NCBI GenBank assembly: GCA_038503065.1
Contig: JBCAMK010000012.1
Span: forward strand, 1,736,001 to 1,800,000
DNA from: Paragyromitra xinjiangensis
Taxonomy: Eukaryota; Ascomycota; Pezizomycetes; Pezizales; Discinaceae
DNA: 64,000 nt
Direction of reading: 5' to 3'
Of this stretch, positions 1-12,405 are shown in pieces. The translations under genes and the position numbers were made by a program. The stretch's first letter is position 1, and each line of letters opens with the position of its first letter. The notes under the pieces are model-generated. The model did no database searches, had not been told where the DNA came from, and saw nothing but the letters and a program-made list of their open reading frames with translations.

Positions 1-630
1 CCCCGTGAGTGACTGTAGCAACGCAAAGTTGATTGAGGGCATCTGCGCTTATGACAGAAAAAAGGTAACTCATCTAAGCGGCCAGAAAAATATCCCCTGC
101 AGTTTTATACACAGGAATATAGCCCTTGATTTCTTCTGATTTCTTCTGCTGATAGAAGTCCTGAGATCTGAGATCCCCCCTAGTTCTCTAACCCTCGTTG
201 CTCCGTTTTACTCCCAATTATTTACTGCTGTTCGACTTTAATTTTGGTGCCTGGGCCTATAGTTAAAACGGTAAATTTCTCTCATATCCGTCCCTAGGCA
301 CCGTGACTAATGAGGCTAATTTTTGCCATATTCGGTTGTTTTATTCGATATTTGAGCTTTTGTGAAAACGAGTGATAGTTTGTATTTTGTGCAACATCGA
401 TGCCGCTAGGTTCTATTTAGCACGTTTAGTCCCGTTCAGCGTATTGCCTGAACCGGTAATTGTAAGGCGAATAGGACGACGAACCCTCAGCCTTGTTCGT
501 CTAAAATAAGATGCTTCACCTCACTCTACCTAGACAGAAGATTCCATTTCGTATCGCGCTTTTCTTATAAGACACACAAACCTCTACTTCCGTACTATTT
601 TAGATTAAGTTATCCCTATAAACCCTCGCG
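1..630. other. Left-edge non-coding stretch
   Basis: I see no coding frame, inverted repeat or tandem repeat here. The last 70 bases hold the likely core promoter of the Clr5-ankyrin gene. Confidence 0.5.
562..620 (+). promoter_or_regulatory. TATA-like core promoter of the Clr5-ankyrin gene
   Basis: A CTTATAAG box lies at about 565-572, roughly 60 bases before the ATG at 631. A weaker CCTATAAACC lies at about 614-623. The position suits a fungal core promoter, but no transcript data support it. Confidence 0.35.
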
Positions 631-3600
631 ATGGAACCTTCGAGATCTGGGCCAAGCTCGAATTGGGAAGGGAGATATAGAACTCGTCAATACACTTCAG
701 AAGAGTGGGCGAAACAGTATAACACTTTTAAGAAGCTCTATGTGAAGGATAATCTTAGCCTCACTGAGGCGAGAAAAATCATGGCGGAAGAACACAGCTT
801 CCACGCGACGTAAGTTACGAGCATATAGCTCTACTATTACGCCTGACTGAAGAGCACGGAGAAAACTCTAACCTACAATAAAATATTTAGCGAAGAACAA
901 TTCAGGGATAAGATCAAGGAATGGAACTTCCGGGAACATGTCGGCATAGGGGCAGCATCTACGATGTTAAAGAGTGCAGGAAAAAGGAGGTCAGAAGGCG
1001 TTGAAGGAATTTCCACATCTACGGACTGGATGGGAGGAGAGGGGGGTCTGGAGAGCTCGCAAAAAAGGCAAAAATTACAGTTAAAGCGTTCGCCTATGGG
1101 TAAGCTTAAACTTAATTCCTTAGTAATATTGTGTATCCTAACATTATTTCGATAGGCGGTTTGCCACATGTGGATAGTGGGGTCCTGGAAATACCCAGCA
1201 ATAGTAGTTGTCTAGAGGGCGAGGTTAAACCATATGTAACGGCAGGCATTCATGCTCCCCTTCACGAATCTACCCAGGCACTAGACATAAGCAATGCACA
1301 CCAGACGACCCCTAATGCTGATAGTTCATCGCTACCCACTTCCTGCGCTATAGATTCCTCCACACAAACCCAAAGCGTCTCTAACGTTCAAATTGCAAGT
1401 TCGGGGGTACCACTCCCTAAATGGAACCTACCCAACAAAAGACTTCAGCATAAAGCGTTGTTGGCAGCGGTGTCGGAAGGACGCGAGCAAGAAGTTCGAC
1501 AGCTTCTCGATCAGGGCGCTGGTCTGTCAGCTGTAGACGATACCTCTCTGACACTCCTACACTTGGCGGCGGTCCGAGGGGATGAGGTAATGGCTCAGTT
1601 GCTACTTGAGAAAGGAGCGGACATCTCTGCCGAATCTAGGATGGGCGATACACCACTACACACGGCAGCATCCCATGGACACGAAGGAGTAGCCCGACTG
1701 CTACTAAAGAAGGGAGCAAATGTCTTGGGTTCAAAAACTGCTAGACCACCACTGCATAGAGCGGCGTCTGCGGGACATGAAACGGCAGTCCGATTATTGC
1801 TGGACAATGGGGCGAGTCTGGGTCCAGATGGGGATCATGGAACAGCGTTACACGAAGCTGCCACGGCAGGACATGAAGAGATTGTTCGGCTACTCCTTGA
1901 TAGAGGAGCGGACATCTCTGCTACGAAGCAGCACAGTACAGCATTACAACAGGCGGCGGGAAAGGGGCATGAAGCGGTAGTTCAACTATTGCTAGCGAGG
2001 GGAGAAAACGTCTCGGATTCATCCGGTCAATTGTCGCTCATTAGGGCCGCATCTGGAGGGCACACAGAGGTGGTTCGACTGCTGTTGGAGAACGGAGCGA
2101 ACCCTTCGGGTGCACCAGAAAACTATACAACGCTACTGCATGAGGCTGTGAAGGGAGGACACGAATCGGTGATCCGATTACTACTTGAGAAGGGAGTGGA
2201 TGTCTCTAATATTACACGTAACGCGATATTATTGCAAGATGCCGCACTTACCGGAAATGAAACCATAGTCCAGCTGTTAGTTGAGAATGGGGCGGAAACC
2301 TCTGCTGAGGTGGGTTACAATAGGTTACCATTGTTGACTTGGGCGGCAAAAAGGGGGAATGAAGCCTTGGTTCGGCTACTGCTTAAGAAGGGAGCAGATA
2401 TCTCAGTTCAGGACCCTTGGGGAGAAGTTTCACTACATAAAGCAGCAGACGGAGGTCACGAAGCAATAGTCCGGTTGCTACTTGAGGCAAGAGCTGATAT
2501 CTCCGCTCAAAACAAATCGGGAGATACCCCGCTACACACTGCAGCGGAAAAAGGGCACGAGGAAGTAGTCAGGGTGTTGATTGAGAAAGGAGCAATGGTT
2601 TCGGCACAGGGGGGTGATAGAGGGACACCACTACACCGAGCAGCGTCTAAAGGGCATGGGCCAGTGGTCCAATTATTACTCGAGAACGGAGCACAAACCT
2701 CTACTGAAAATTACCTTGGATATACACCACTGTACCAGGCAGCAATCCAAGGCCATGTAGTAGCAGTCCAACAGCTTCTTAATAATGGAGCAGAAATCGT
2801 AGCTGGATGGAGGGATAAGCTGTTACAGCAGGTAGCACTCGGAGGGCATAAAGCGGTAGCCCAGGTGCTACTCAAGGAGGGGGTGGATATCAATACCCGA
2901 AATGAACGTGGAGAAACGCTGTTATATCAGGTATCAGCGAAAGGGCATGAAGCACTAGTACGGTTGTTTCTCAACAATGGAGCAGTTGTCTCGACCGAGG
3001 ATAAACACGGAAATACCCCATTACATATCGCGGCGGAGAAAGGGCACGAGGCAGTAGTTAGGGTGCTACTTGAGAAGGGGGCGGATTTCTCTGCTCGGAA
3101 TATCTATCATACCGAAAAACCACAAACTTCAGGACCCAAACAAGCCCAGCAAAGAAAGGTTTTGGAGCTACTAAAGAAGGGAGAGGATATTTCGGGTTTG
3201 AAAGAACATGGTAAAACACCATTGCACGCCGCAGCAGAGGGAGGACATGGGGCAGTGGTCCGGTTGCTGCTGGAGGTGGGAGCGAATATCTCGACTACAA
3301 TCCTTGGACAACCGTTGTTGCATTGGGCAGCTTTTGGAGGGCACGAGGCGGTAGTTCAGGTCCTACTTGAGAAAGGGGCAGATATTTCAGCTCAACACAA
3401 GTCGGGAGGTACACCACTACATAAGGCAGCGGGGGCAGGGCACGAAAAGGTAGTCCGATTACTGCTCGAGAACGGAGCGGAAATCTCGATTCAGACCACG
3501 ACTGGGCAAACGCCACTGCAATATGCAGTGTGTGAAAAACGTGAGGCGGTGGTTTTGTTGCTGCTTGAGAAGGGAGCGAATACCTCGACTAAAGACATAT

Positions 3601-4181
3601 GGGGAGATACACCACTACACAAAGCGGCTATGGCAGGGCATACTGTGGCGGCTGAGGCGCTACTTAGAAATGGAGCGTGCAACTCGACACAGGGCGAGGA
3701 CAAAAAAACGCCAATGCATCGTGCAGCCTCCAAAGGGTACGATTCAGTAGTTCGGTTACTGCTCAGAGACGGAGCAGAAACTTCTATTCCGGATAAAAAT
3801 GGAGACACACCGCTACATGAAGCAGCAAAGGGAGGGCGCAAAGAGGTGGTGCGAACACTACTTATGAATGGAGCAAGCATTTCTGCTCGGGGCAATGTTG
3901 GAGAGACACCACTACACCAAGCAGCGTATGAAGGGCACGGAGAGATTATTAGATTATTACTTGAGAATGGGGCGGACGCCTCGAGCCGAGATTTAACCGG
4001 AAATACACCTCTGTTGGAAGCAGCTTCTAGAGGACATGAAGTCGTAGTCCGGCTACTTATTGAGAAGGGAGCAAAAATCTCGGGGGGAAACAATCAAGGA
4101 ATTACACCGCTACGCATTGCAGAGGGCGGAGGATATAAAGCGGTAGCACAGCTGCTACGTGAGAAAGGAGCACAGAAATAA
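631..4181 (+). CDS. Clr5-domain protein with long ankyrin-repeat tail
   Basis: Three exons give 1,137 residues: 631-809, 891-1099 and 1156-4181. The introns, 810-890 and 1100-1155, are GTAAGT/GTAAGC to TTTAG/GATAG and keep the frame. Residues about 20-85 match the fungal Clr5 domain: an E-W start, then LY..+.LSL.EA..IM, then F.AT..QFR.KIK.W. A polar linker follows to about residue 220. The rest is about 27-28 ankyrin repeats of roughly 33 residues (TPLH.AA..GHE.VVRLLLEKGA). One repeat near 3120-3210 is broken by an insert rich in K, Q and P. Codons differ freely between repeats, so this array is old, unlike the one in the NLR at 12.4-15.9 kb. Clr5 is a fungal N-terminal module of unknown function that often precedes tandem repeats. 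A role in protein-protein recognition is inferred. Confidence 0.85.
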
Positions 4182-7100
4182 GCAATGGGACAGTTGTGGG
4201 TTGTTATTTCGGGAGATATAAGGATTTTCACTCAGGGGATTAGACATGACAGTTCTAGGGGAAATTCTGGGAGGTAGTGGGCAATGATATACTTACTGCT
4301 GGGGAGCGAGGGTATCCGAAAGCAGATACGAAATTTAAAGCCGATAATCGTCCTATTCATTTAAGGGTACCATTTCTAATATTGATGTTGTAGGAACCTT
4401 TTGTTCCGCTTCTGTTGAATTACGATGTTTTTCTTTTACCTCTTCATTTATTTAACGGATAATCTCTCATCTTCGAGCCCTTATCTAACTCATTCATTTC
4501 TTTATCCTACTATATGTAATTTATTCATTTCACGCTGTTTAATAAACTTGCCGCCCAGAAATAAGAAGGGGAAGATGCTTGATAACGGGTGATTTACTAT
4601 GACGGCTACTCAGACGAGAATCGTTCTAGCTATAGTTAGTCTAACGGGGGATGTATCTAAACGATTGAATTCCCTGAAAATTCGCCAAATAAAGCCTAGC
4701 GTAGCTTTTTCTCTCTTTCCTATCATGAAGCAGTATTTTGTATCACGCTTGAAGCTATACACAGATCCCAGCCAACTTTCTTTTACTGTCCGTCATCTTC
4801 ACCCTTCATCAACAGTATCTTCTTAACCCCGCCCTTGTACACCTAACTTGTGCACCAGCATCCTCAGGGCTTAACGCTTTACTCACTGATACAAAGTAAT
4901 ACATTCCCTTCTACCATCAAACCCTGCATATAACCATTTAGCTCGAGTCGATCCCTAAGATCTACAACAAAGCATTTGGTTAATTGACAACGAGACTACC
5001 CTTTTCTCAGGTCCGTGTCTTCTATCTTCCCTCTATCATCCCTCTTTTACTTTTTTGCTTACTCGTTTTAGCTACTTCACCAAAGATAATAGTGAAATTT
5101 ACCATCACAACTTAAATCATTGGCAGCCTAGGAATTGGAAATTTCTTCCCTTCTCAACACACGCTAGCTTATTAGCCGGGCTAGAACGTGGTAGAGCTGA
5201 GAACCGTCCATTTATTCATCAAAAGATTCAAACTCCTAGGAACAGCTTGAGAATTCGATCAGCGGAAGCAAGCGATAACAGTGTTCGTGGACCAACGAAC
5301 CAAATTCCATAGAGCATGAAGTCGCTATACCAGGGCTAAAGGTCGACGAAACAAACGACAATATTCCTTTGGCGATCTCTAGAAGAAAAAGAGATCCGCA
5401 GAGACAAGTCCTCCCGGGAGACATCTTAAGCGATATTGTAGCTTCGTGATCTCTAAGGTGAAGTTTCGGGTGAGTGGGTATCATTACCAGTATAGCTCTG
5501 CTGGAAGAATAGAAGATCCAGCTCCCGCTTACAGGACCATGAACAAACACGGAAACTCGAACATTTACGAAGTGTGTCGTGGAAACAATACACGAATATC
5601 TCAATGCCTAGTAGTGCTTAAAAGAACCCCCGATGGGTGCCTCTATATTCTAGGCCCTACAAAAATCGGTTCCTCGATAACATACGATCTTAGACCAGCT
5701 TCATTACATTGACGGTGACACTACCGTTATCGAGAATAGGCCCGCAGATCACAGAGTTCCCTAAAAATATATTCCTTGGAATGAAAACCCATAGCTGCAG
5801 TGGGGCCCGTATGAAACCTATTCCACCCTTAGAAGATCCTCCGCCGGAAGAAGCGTCATGAACACCTTACCGCCACATGCTTCGTCTTATTCAAGACGCA
5901 GAACAAGAAAAAAACGGACCCACGCACAATCGGCCTAATCTACATTCTCGCGGCTTCCCGTGGTTAGACACTTCCCGATTATCAGAAAAGGGACGACGGG
6001 TAATGCAGATAGAGGCATCACTATCGTTGACAATATATTCTTAGCTCGACGTTGCAAGTTTTCTAACCTACAAAACGGCAGAAACGGGCATCACAAAGGC
6101 TTCAGACATCGACGCGGTTATCTCATTTATGTTTCCCGCTCCGCTGGTGGTTGGAGCGGGGTATTCATCGTTACCTAAGTCAACGTGTGGCTATACAAAT
6201 TTATTCAACCAAGACAAAAAGCCAAGTCATGTCTCTACAGAGGTAAATTTACGTGGCAATAAAGTCGCTACTCGACTACTAGCGACGGTGTCACTTCTAA
6301 AACTCCTCATTGAGCTCCTTGGAAAACACCAGACAGTTCCTTTGGGGGTGATTGAAGATTCGATCGCCTCTCACTGACACGGCTCGCAGCGCATGCATCT
6401 ACCTTGAACCAGAGTCCGACCTCTTAAGCCTGTAGATCAAAGAAGGGCATTTAGCAAGGCCTACCTGTTATGAAATACGGAGCCTTCTGCAAAGTTCCTG
6501 CTTCAAACAATACTCATGTGCGAAAGGTCTCTTAGAACCCTCACATTAAGGCGCGCTACATTATATGTTCAGACAAAGAAAGGTTCTTCGCATACTCTTC
6601 ATGTCAACTCGGGTATCGCTAGTGGAATTAAAGCCGGGAGGAAAACTCAGTGGTCATATTGGGATTCAGGGAAGTAAAGAGGCTTTTATTCGAGGAACAG
6701 ATGTCGACACGGAGAGCCTATGCAGCGCCAATCCTTCACCGCTACTGACGAGTGGAGCATGAGCAGTTGAAACTAAGAGGCATCCGTTCAAGAAAACGTA
6801 GGGAGCAATCAAGGGTGAAAGTACCACATCCTTGGGCATGGTGTTGAACGTAGTTTGGTAATATCTTGCGTTAGAGGCTCAGGGGATAGACTATTCACAA
6901 TATTCTTTAGAAAGTACACAGAAAGTGTATGTTGGAGTCGGAGGGGAGGTACTTACTACTTAAGTTTTTTGTGGCATTTCTCAGAGGTTCCCCGTATTGG
7001 TTGCTAGGACCTGATCTCCTGTAAGTTCTTTTTTACTTCAGCTGCACGGGGTATCGATCCTAACTCGAGTTTTGGCTTTGCTAGATGGGGTTAACGATTA

Positions 7101-7759
7101 CTTATTTATCCCTCTGCCCACATGGCCAGAGAAGGAAGCGAGGAAGCGCGGCATTTGTAGGAAAAGGAAGCTGTGTGATATTTTGGGATTTGTGGTGGGT
7201 GAAATATGAATAAAGTTGAGAATGAGTTGGTTTATATTAGGCATTCTGTATCGTCTTAGACTGTATTAGTTCTCTACACTGAACAATGAGCTGTGCCGAC
7301 AACCGTGTTCATGCATGGTTTAGCCGAGTGACATCCTGTGATGTTTATCGGTCGGTGATTAATTGTGCCACCTAATTACTGCCACCTGACAAGAGAGAAC
7401 CTATGGCCTATGGCTCTGACTCCAGATATTGAATCTCTCTATCCAGTCCTCATCTCTCACGCACCCATCAGGAGTCGCCCCCCAAGGTATTTCGCGGCTC
7501 CGGTGAAGCGGCGGTTAGTTATACCGGATACGAAAAGGGGCTAGTCCCATCTGAATCTAGACCACGCGATTGAAGAAAATCTCCGATTCTGTTCTTTCCC
7601 TTCTTCTCATCAATCCTTCCCCGATTCTCTCCAGGGGATCAACTATAGACAGAACATAAACATTGACATCCCTTGCATCATGGCTGTAGTCTGAAATACG
7701 AATCATCAATAATTACATTCAGTCTCTGTCTCCTCTATCCTCTCCTCCAGCTGGCCACA
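4182..7759. other. Gene-poor gap between Clr5-ankyrin gene and permease
   Basis: Only short open frames without family signatures occur here, the longest near 5055-5312, 5446-5712 and 6129-6377. They lack a convincing start, introns or promoter. One frame (6129-6377) has faint retroelement flavour near its end but cannot be assigned. The last 100 bases are pyrimidine-rich (CTCTCTCC...) and look like the permease leader. Confidence 0.4.
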
Positions 7760-9692
7760 ATGGCCCACATCTCATACGCTGCGGCTCCAACCCGCGACTC
7801 CCTAGAGCTCGCCTCTCTCGCCTCCTCATCTGGCGGGAGCTCCCCACGATCCTCTACCTCCTCCCGCTCCGGCATCTCCTCTTCGCGACGGCTATCCCTC
7901 GCTTCAGACGATAACGTAGAGGAAGGAGCCGCAGGCCGACCTCGCCCCTACCGTACCTACTCCGTCTCCTCGGCATTCGATTTCAACGCCCACCTAGTCC
8001 CACTCACATCCTCCACCGACTCACGGTACCAAGCACTAGGTGCGAGTTCCAGCGGTGGTCCAGCCGGCGGTGTTGGCACCCTCGAGAAACAGAAAACGTT
8101 GACGTTCCTGAATGGATTGTCGCTTCTGATCGGCCTACAGATCGGTTCTGGGATCTTCTCATCCCCAAGCCAGGTCAACAACCATGTACCGTCGCCGGGA
8201 ATGAGCTTGATAGTATGGGCTATCGCCGGGCTGTTAGCATGGACAGGCGCAGCGAGCTACGCAGAGCTCGGGGGTGCAATCCCACTAAACGGTGGAAGCG
8301 GGGTTTATCTTCGCCATTGCTTCGGCGAGCTCGCAGGGTTCCTATATTCGTGGACAGCGGTGATTGTGCTGAAGCCTGGGAGCGCGGCGATTATTTCCAT
8401 CATCTGCGGGGAGTACTTCAACCGTGTGTTATTCGGGTCGTTTTCGGCAGACACGGAAGCGAATTTGCCTCCAGATTGGGCGAATAAGGTTACGGCGGCG
8501 GTGTGTTTGTTGGTTGTTACTTTGTTGAATATTATCTCTACGAGACTGGCGACACGGTTGTCGGACTCGTTGCTGTTTCTTAAGGTTGGGAGTTTACTCG
8601 CTATCACGATCATTGGGATTGTGGTTGCTGCGACGGGACTGAATGGGGATGGGAAGGGGGCGAATAAAGAGTGGAAGGAGATCGGGTGGTTTAAGGGTCG
8701 TCAAGGTGGTGTATCTGGACGAGAAGATAGCTCCATAGGTGGGTTGGGAGAATATGCAATTGCGCTTTACGCAGGACTATGGGCATTCGATGGATGGGAT
8801 AATGTGAGTGACTCCCCATGAAAGTATCTACAACCTCTAACAAAACTAGATCAACTTCGTAGCCGGAGAAATGAAACACGCATCCCGCGACCTCCCGCGC
8901 GTAATCCACACCGCCATGTTCGTCGTAATAATCTCCTACCTCCTCGCCAACATAGCCTACTACCTCGTCCTCCCTGGTGCCGTAATCGGCCAAAGCAACA
9001 CCATCGCCGTAGTAAGTCCCTCCCTCCCCCCTACAAAAACCAAACTAACCCCCCAGGCCTTCGGAACCAAAGTCTTCGGCTCCCTCGGCGGCCTCTTCTT
9101 CGCCCTCGCCGTCTCCCTCTCCTGCTTCGGCGCACTCAACGCCACCGCCTTCACCACCGGCCGTCTCGTCTACGCCGCCGGCAAAGAAGGCTACCTCCCC
9201 TCCATCTTCGGCACCCTCGGCTTCCGCGGTACCTCTAACCCCCAACCCCAACGCGTCCGCGCTACCACATTCTGGCGCCGCATCCCCTTCTTCTCTTCAA
9301 CCGAACCACGAACCTACAGTTGGTCCCAAACCCCCATCTACGCCATCCTCCTCAATGCCGCATTAACGGGTGTCTATATCGCATTCGGAGAGTTCGGAAC
9401 ACTATTAACATTCTATGGGGTTGCGGGGTATACGTTTTACTTCCTAACGGTGCTGGGACTGGTCGTGTTGAGGGTTAAGGAGCCGGATTTGGAGAGACCG
9501 TATAGGACGTGGATTGTCACGCCGATTGTGTTTTGTTGTGTTAGTTTGTTTTTGGTTAGTCGGAGTGTGTTTAGTAGTCCGTTGCAGACTATGGTTGTTG
9601 TGGGGTTTGTGGGGGCTGGGGTGCCGGTTTATTATTGGAGGGTGGGGAGGTGGCCGGATTGGAGGTTTTGGAGGGGGTGGGGGAGGAGGTGA
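7760..9692 (+). CDS. LAT-type amino-acid permease (APC superfamily)
   Basis: Three exons give 613 residues: 7760-8803, 8850-9011 and 9057-9692. Introns are 8804-8849 (GTGAGT...CTAG) and 9012-9056 (GTAAGT...CCAG). The start ATG sits in ACAATGGCC and is preferred to upstream in-frame near-cognate codons. Residues 1 to about 112 are a Ser-rich cytosolic tail. A membrane domain of roughly 12 helices follows, with the IGSGIF motif in helix 1 near residue 128, then SPG..L..W and YAELG. This pattern is typical of L-type (LAT/b0,+) and related fungal high-affinity permeases. The expected role is uptake of neutral amino acids, possibly including methionine, at the plasma membrane. The second intron is 45 nt, in frame and free of stops, so its retention would add 15 residues near the middle of the transporter. 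The substrate is not decided by the sequence. Confidence 0.85.
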
Positions 9693-9719
9693 TGTGGGGG
9701 AAGTAAAGTGGAGAGGGGA

Positions 9720-9761
9720 GGGGAAGGGGGAAGGGGGAAGGGGGAAGGGGGAAGGGGGGAT
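9720..9761 (+). repeat. G-rich (GGGGGAA)n minisatellite after the permease
   Basis: About five tandem GGGGGAA-type units lie just after the stop codon, within the probable 3' UTR. Runs of four to six G residues make a G-quadruplex possible in DNA or mRNA. Confidence 0.7.
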
Positions 9762-10212
9762 GGGTAGAATGTATTTAATAATGGGTTGTTTTTGGCGTTT
9801 GGTCGGGTTAGCTTTCTTTTAACAGAAGATGGGGATGATGTGATGTGTGATGAATGGATGTGGTGGAGGGTGTAATGTATTGATGTGGGATAATCAGTGG
9901 GATGAGAAGGGAGGGTTGGAGGGTATACTTAGAATGAGACAATGAGAATATGGTTAGATTCGGTGTTGAGCTTAGCTTTGGTTTCTAACCACTTGGGTGG
10001 TACTATGAGCAACGCAGATGCTGAAGATATGCTGTTGGTGGATGTGAGGGGTGTTTAATATCAACCAATTACTTCACGAATATCAAGTTTTACTTGGCTG
10101 GGTAGAACTATTAGCATTCTATAGGTGGTTAGGAAGGTCTATAGTACACACTCTCTAAGGATACGACCAGGACTGAGAATCGGGAAGAATATTCTTATAA
10201 GAGCAGTCAACC
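9762..10212. other. Non-coding gap before the first MITE
   Basis: This is G/T-rich sequence downstream of the permease. I see no coding or repeat signal beyond the G-rich tract. Confidence 0.4.
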
Positions 10213-10514
10213 TACCGTATTTACTAGGTTATAAGCAACTCGGATTTCAGGTCCCGATAAAGTTTTTGTTTCAGCTACCTTTCCTTAGTGTTTGGGATCA
10301 CGTTTAAATGGACATTAGAGCCGAAATCAGAGGCTCACAGACCCTCTCTCGGGCTTGAGGGGTGGGTTTACTTTGGGACTTTGACCTCCTCAAGACCCTT
10401 TGGGCAAGAGTTAGCGGAAAAGCCTGTGCTTCTATATCCACCGAGCACGGACTTTGTCTCAAACCCTATTTCGACCCTAAAATGGGAGTTGCTTATAATC
10501 CAGTAAATAAGGTA
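10213..10514. mobile_element. MITE-like element 1 (TA target duplication)
   Basis: The left end reads TA then CCGTATTTACTAGGTTATAA. The reverse complement of the right end reads CCTTATTTACTGGATTATAA, followed outward by TA. The terminal inverted repeat is about 27 bp with 3 mismatches and continues more loosely for another 25 bp or so. The element is about 298 bp with no coding frame. TA duplications point to mobilisation by a Tc1/mariner-type transposase. Confidence 0.7.
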
Positions 10515-11150
10515 ATAAAGAAGGGTTATAGGTAGGACTTTACTAAATTCGGACTAGGGAGGTGGTTTTGGGGCTTTTCTGTTAAAGATGTTCTTGTAAA
10601 GGTACCCTTATAGAGGGAGTGTGCTGTACGCTTAATGGAATGAGTAAATGAAATGGTGGTGGAGAAAGGTGCTTAACAAAAGTGAGGACTATGAGGCTCA
10701 GGTAGATAGGGTGGAGTGAAACTATCGTAGGAAGGAAGAAGTGAAGGTGGTGCTATGGTCAGGTAGTGCTGGATACAGTCGGTAGGGGATCGGCGAAAGC
10801 TAATGATCGTCTAGAGCGGGTGGGTGCCAGGCAGGTAATACTATTCACAACTTGTCACTCGCTCCAATGTTGCTTTTCTCTGTTGGGTGTTGCTTCCTAA
10901 TAGGTACGGGCTCCGTAACTCGGTCGGAGGTCTCGGAGCGGAGCTTGGGCGGAGCCGAGGGGATGAGAATGGTACGTGAACCTTTGTGAGTACGAGATCG
11001 TGGTATATAGAGAGCAGGCTACGCCTGCTCTAGCAAGCAAGCAATCAATCGAGCTTATACAAAATTCTCTGCTTGATTGACTGATTAATCGATTGATAAT
11101 TCATACCCTTTGGGTTACGGCGGCCAAAAACTAGCAAATAGTAAAAAAAC
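10515..11150. other. Non-coding gap with a perfect 9-bp hairpin
   Basis: No gene is seen. At 11011-11031 a perfect stem (AGAGCAGGC/GCCTGCTCT) encloses a 3-base loop. The sequence just after it is rich in GATT/AATC motifs. Confidence 0.4.
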
Positions 11151-11415
11151 TATGGTGGACTGACTCTAGAACCTACACCGGGATCCCACCAAAACGCCGA
11201 TTGAACCCAAAATTCGTGACAACTGAATAATACTAAACAAAAACCATAGAGATGTGCGCCTAAACAAGCGCTATCGGGCTATGGTTTTTTTTTCCTGAAT
11301 ACTCTTGCTGGCTAGGCTTGAATCTGGAAAGTAGGTAGTATTTTTTGGTGAGGGTGAAAGGTTGCCACCTTACCTTATGTCATCCCGGTGTAGGTTCTAG
11401 AGTCCGTCCACCATA
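11151..11415. mobile_element. MITE-like element 2 (34-bp TIRs)
   Basis: Inside flanking TA dinucleotides (11151-11152 and 11414-11415) the ends are inverted repeats of about 33 bp with one mismatch. They begin TGGTGGAC and end near CACCGGGAT. The 261-bp interior has no coding potential. It contains a second inverted pair, ACCATAG near 11245 and CTATGGT near 11280. This is a non-autonomous Tc1/mariner-like element by structure, and the high TIR identity suggests recent insertion. Confidence 0.8.
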
Positions 11416-12405
11416 ACACCCCCAGCCCTAACCACTATCATTCCCAGTCTTGTGCCCAGCCCCACTGCGCAGCTTGCTGCCATCAGGTGCGCAGCAACCT
11501 ATGGTAGGTAGGGATGGGACTCGGAACGTGCCTATATCATCCCCTACACACTCTATGGAACTTCCATCTCTTCATCCTCAATCTCCTTATTTTCACTCTT
11601 GTCCATCGACCTCATTTCTCCCCTAATAATAATTAGTCTCTTCGTTATCCCTTCCTTTCCCCATCCACATCTCTCCTTACATTCACACCTATCATTCAGC
11701 CTTCATATCCACATATCGATGCTGCCCTTTCTCTCGCTCCGGTCCCATCAGCCATATTCTCGCTTTCATCTCATCTCCCCCTATCCCCATGACTTATCTC
11801 CGCCCCTTCCGGCATTGCTCTTCTCTGCTGGAGATATTGCTTCCTAATTACTTTCATGTTTATTCCCTCTTACTCATACGCTTTTCTTCATTCATCCGTC
11901 TTCTCTTCCTCTTCACTCTATATCTCAAGTAATTCACTCCTCTATTCTTTCAGCATCCTCTGGATCACGGCATTGGTATCTTAGGCGGGCCGCATGCGTA
12001 ATACCCTATTACCTTTATAGTAAGTTACATGCAATAACGCCAATTAGATATCACTTGAAATGAGATCCCTGGCTTGTGGTGTGGCGTTGACTATAGGGAA
12101 TGGCAGAGCTTTTACGGTGATATACTCGGGTATCTAGAAGCGTGCGCCAAAACGCTATGGAGTCGACTCCTAGAGGGTAAATATATCCACATATGACACT
12201 AATCATCCTATGTAAAGTTCTAAATCATCCTGTTTTGTGATCTCCTTAGTCTATTGGTTGAATATGTTTTTCTTCTCCATGGTCACACATCACGTGAGTA
12301 AGACCAACACAGCCGCAATCCCCGCTTCAAACCTACCTCAACAATCACCTTTGGATTTTACCAATATCTTCGACGAGTTTAACCCAATTTCTTCGAACCC
12401 TGGAA
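11416..12405. other. Non-coding region upstream of the NLR gene
   Basis: The stretch 11540-11960 is strongly C/T-biased on the plus strand, like fungal promoter or leader sequence, but it lies about 450 bases before the NLR start. A frame upstream of 12406 has no supported start, so I place the start at 12406. Confidence 0.4.

Noticed and set aside
6129..6377. Possible decayed Ty3/gypsy protease-like fragment
   Set aside because: The resemblance is limited to a few residues (PLGVIED) and there are no LTRs or reverse-transcriptase motifs.
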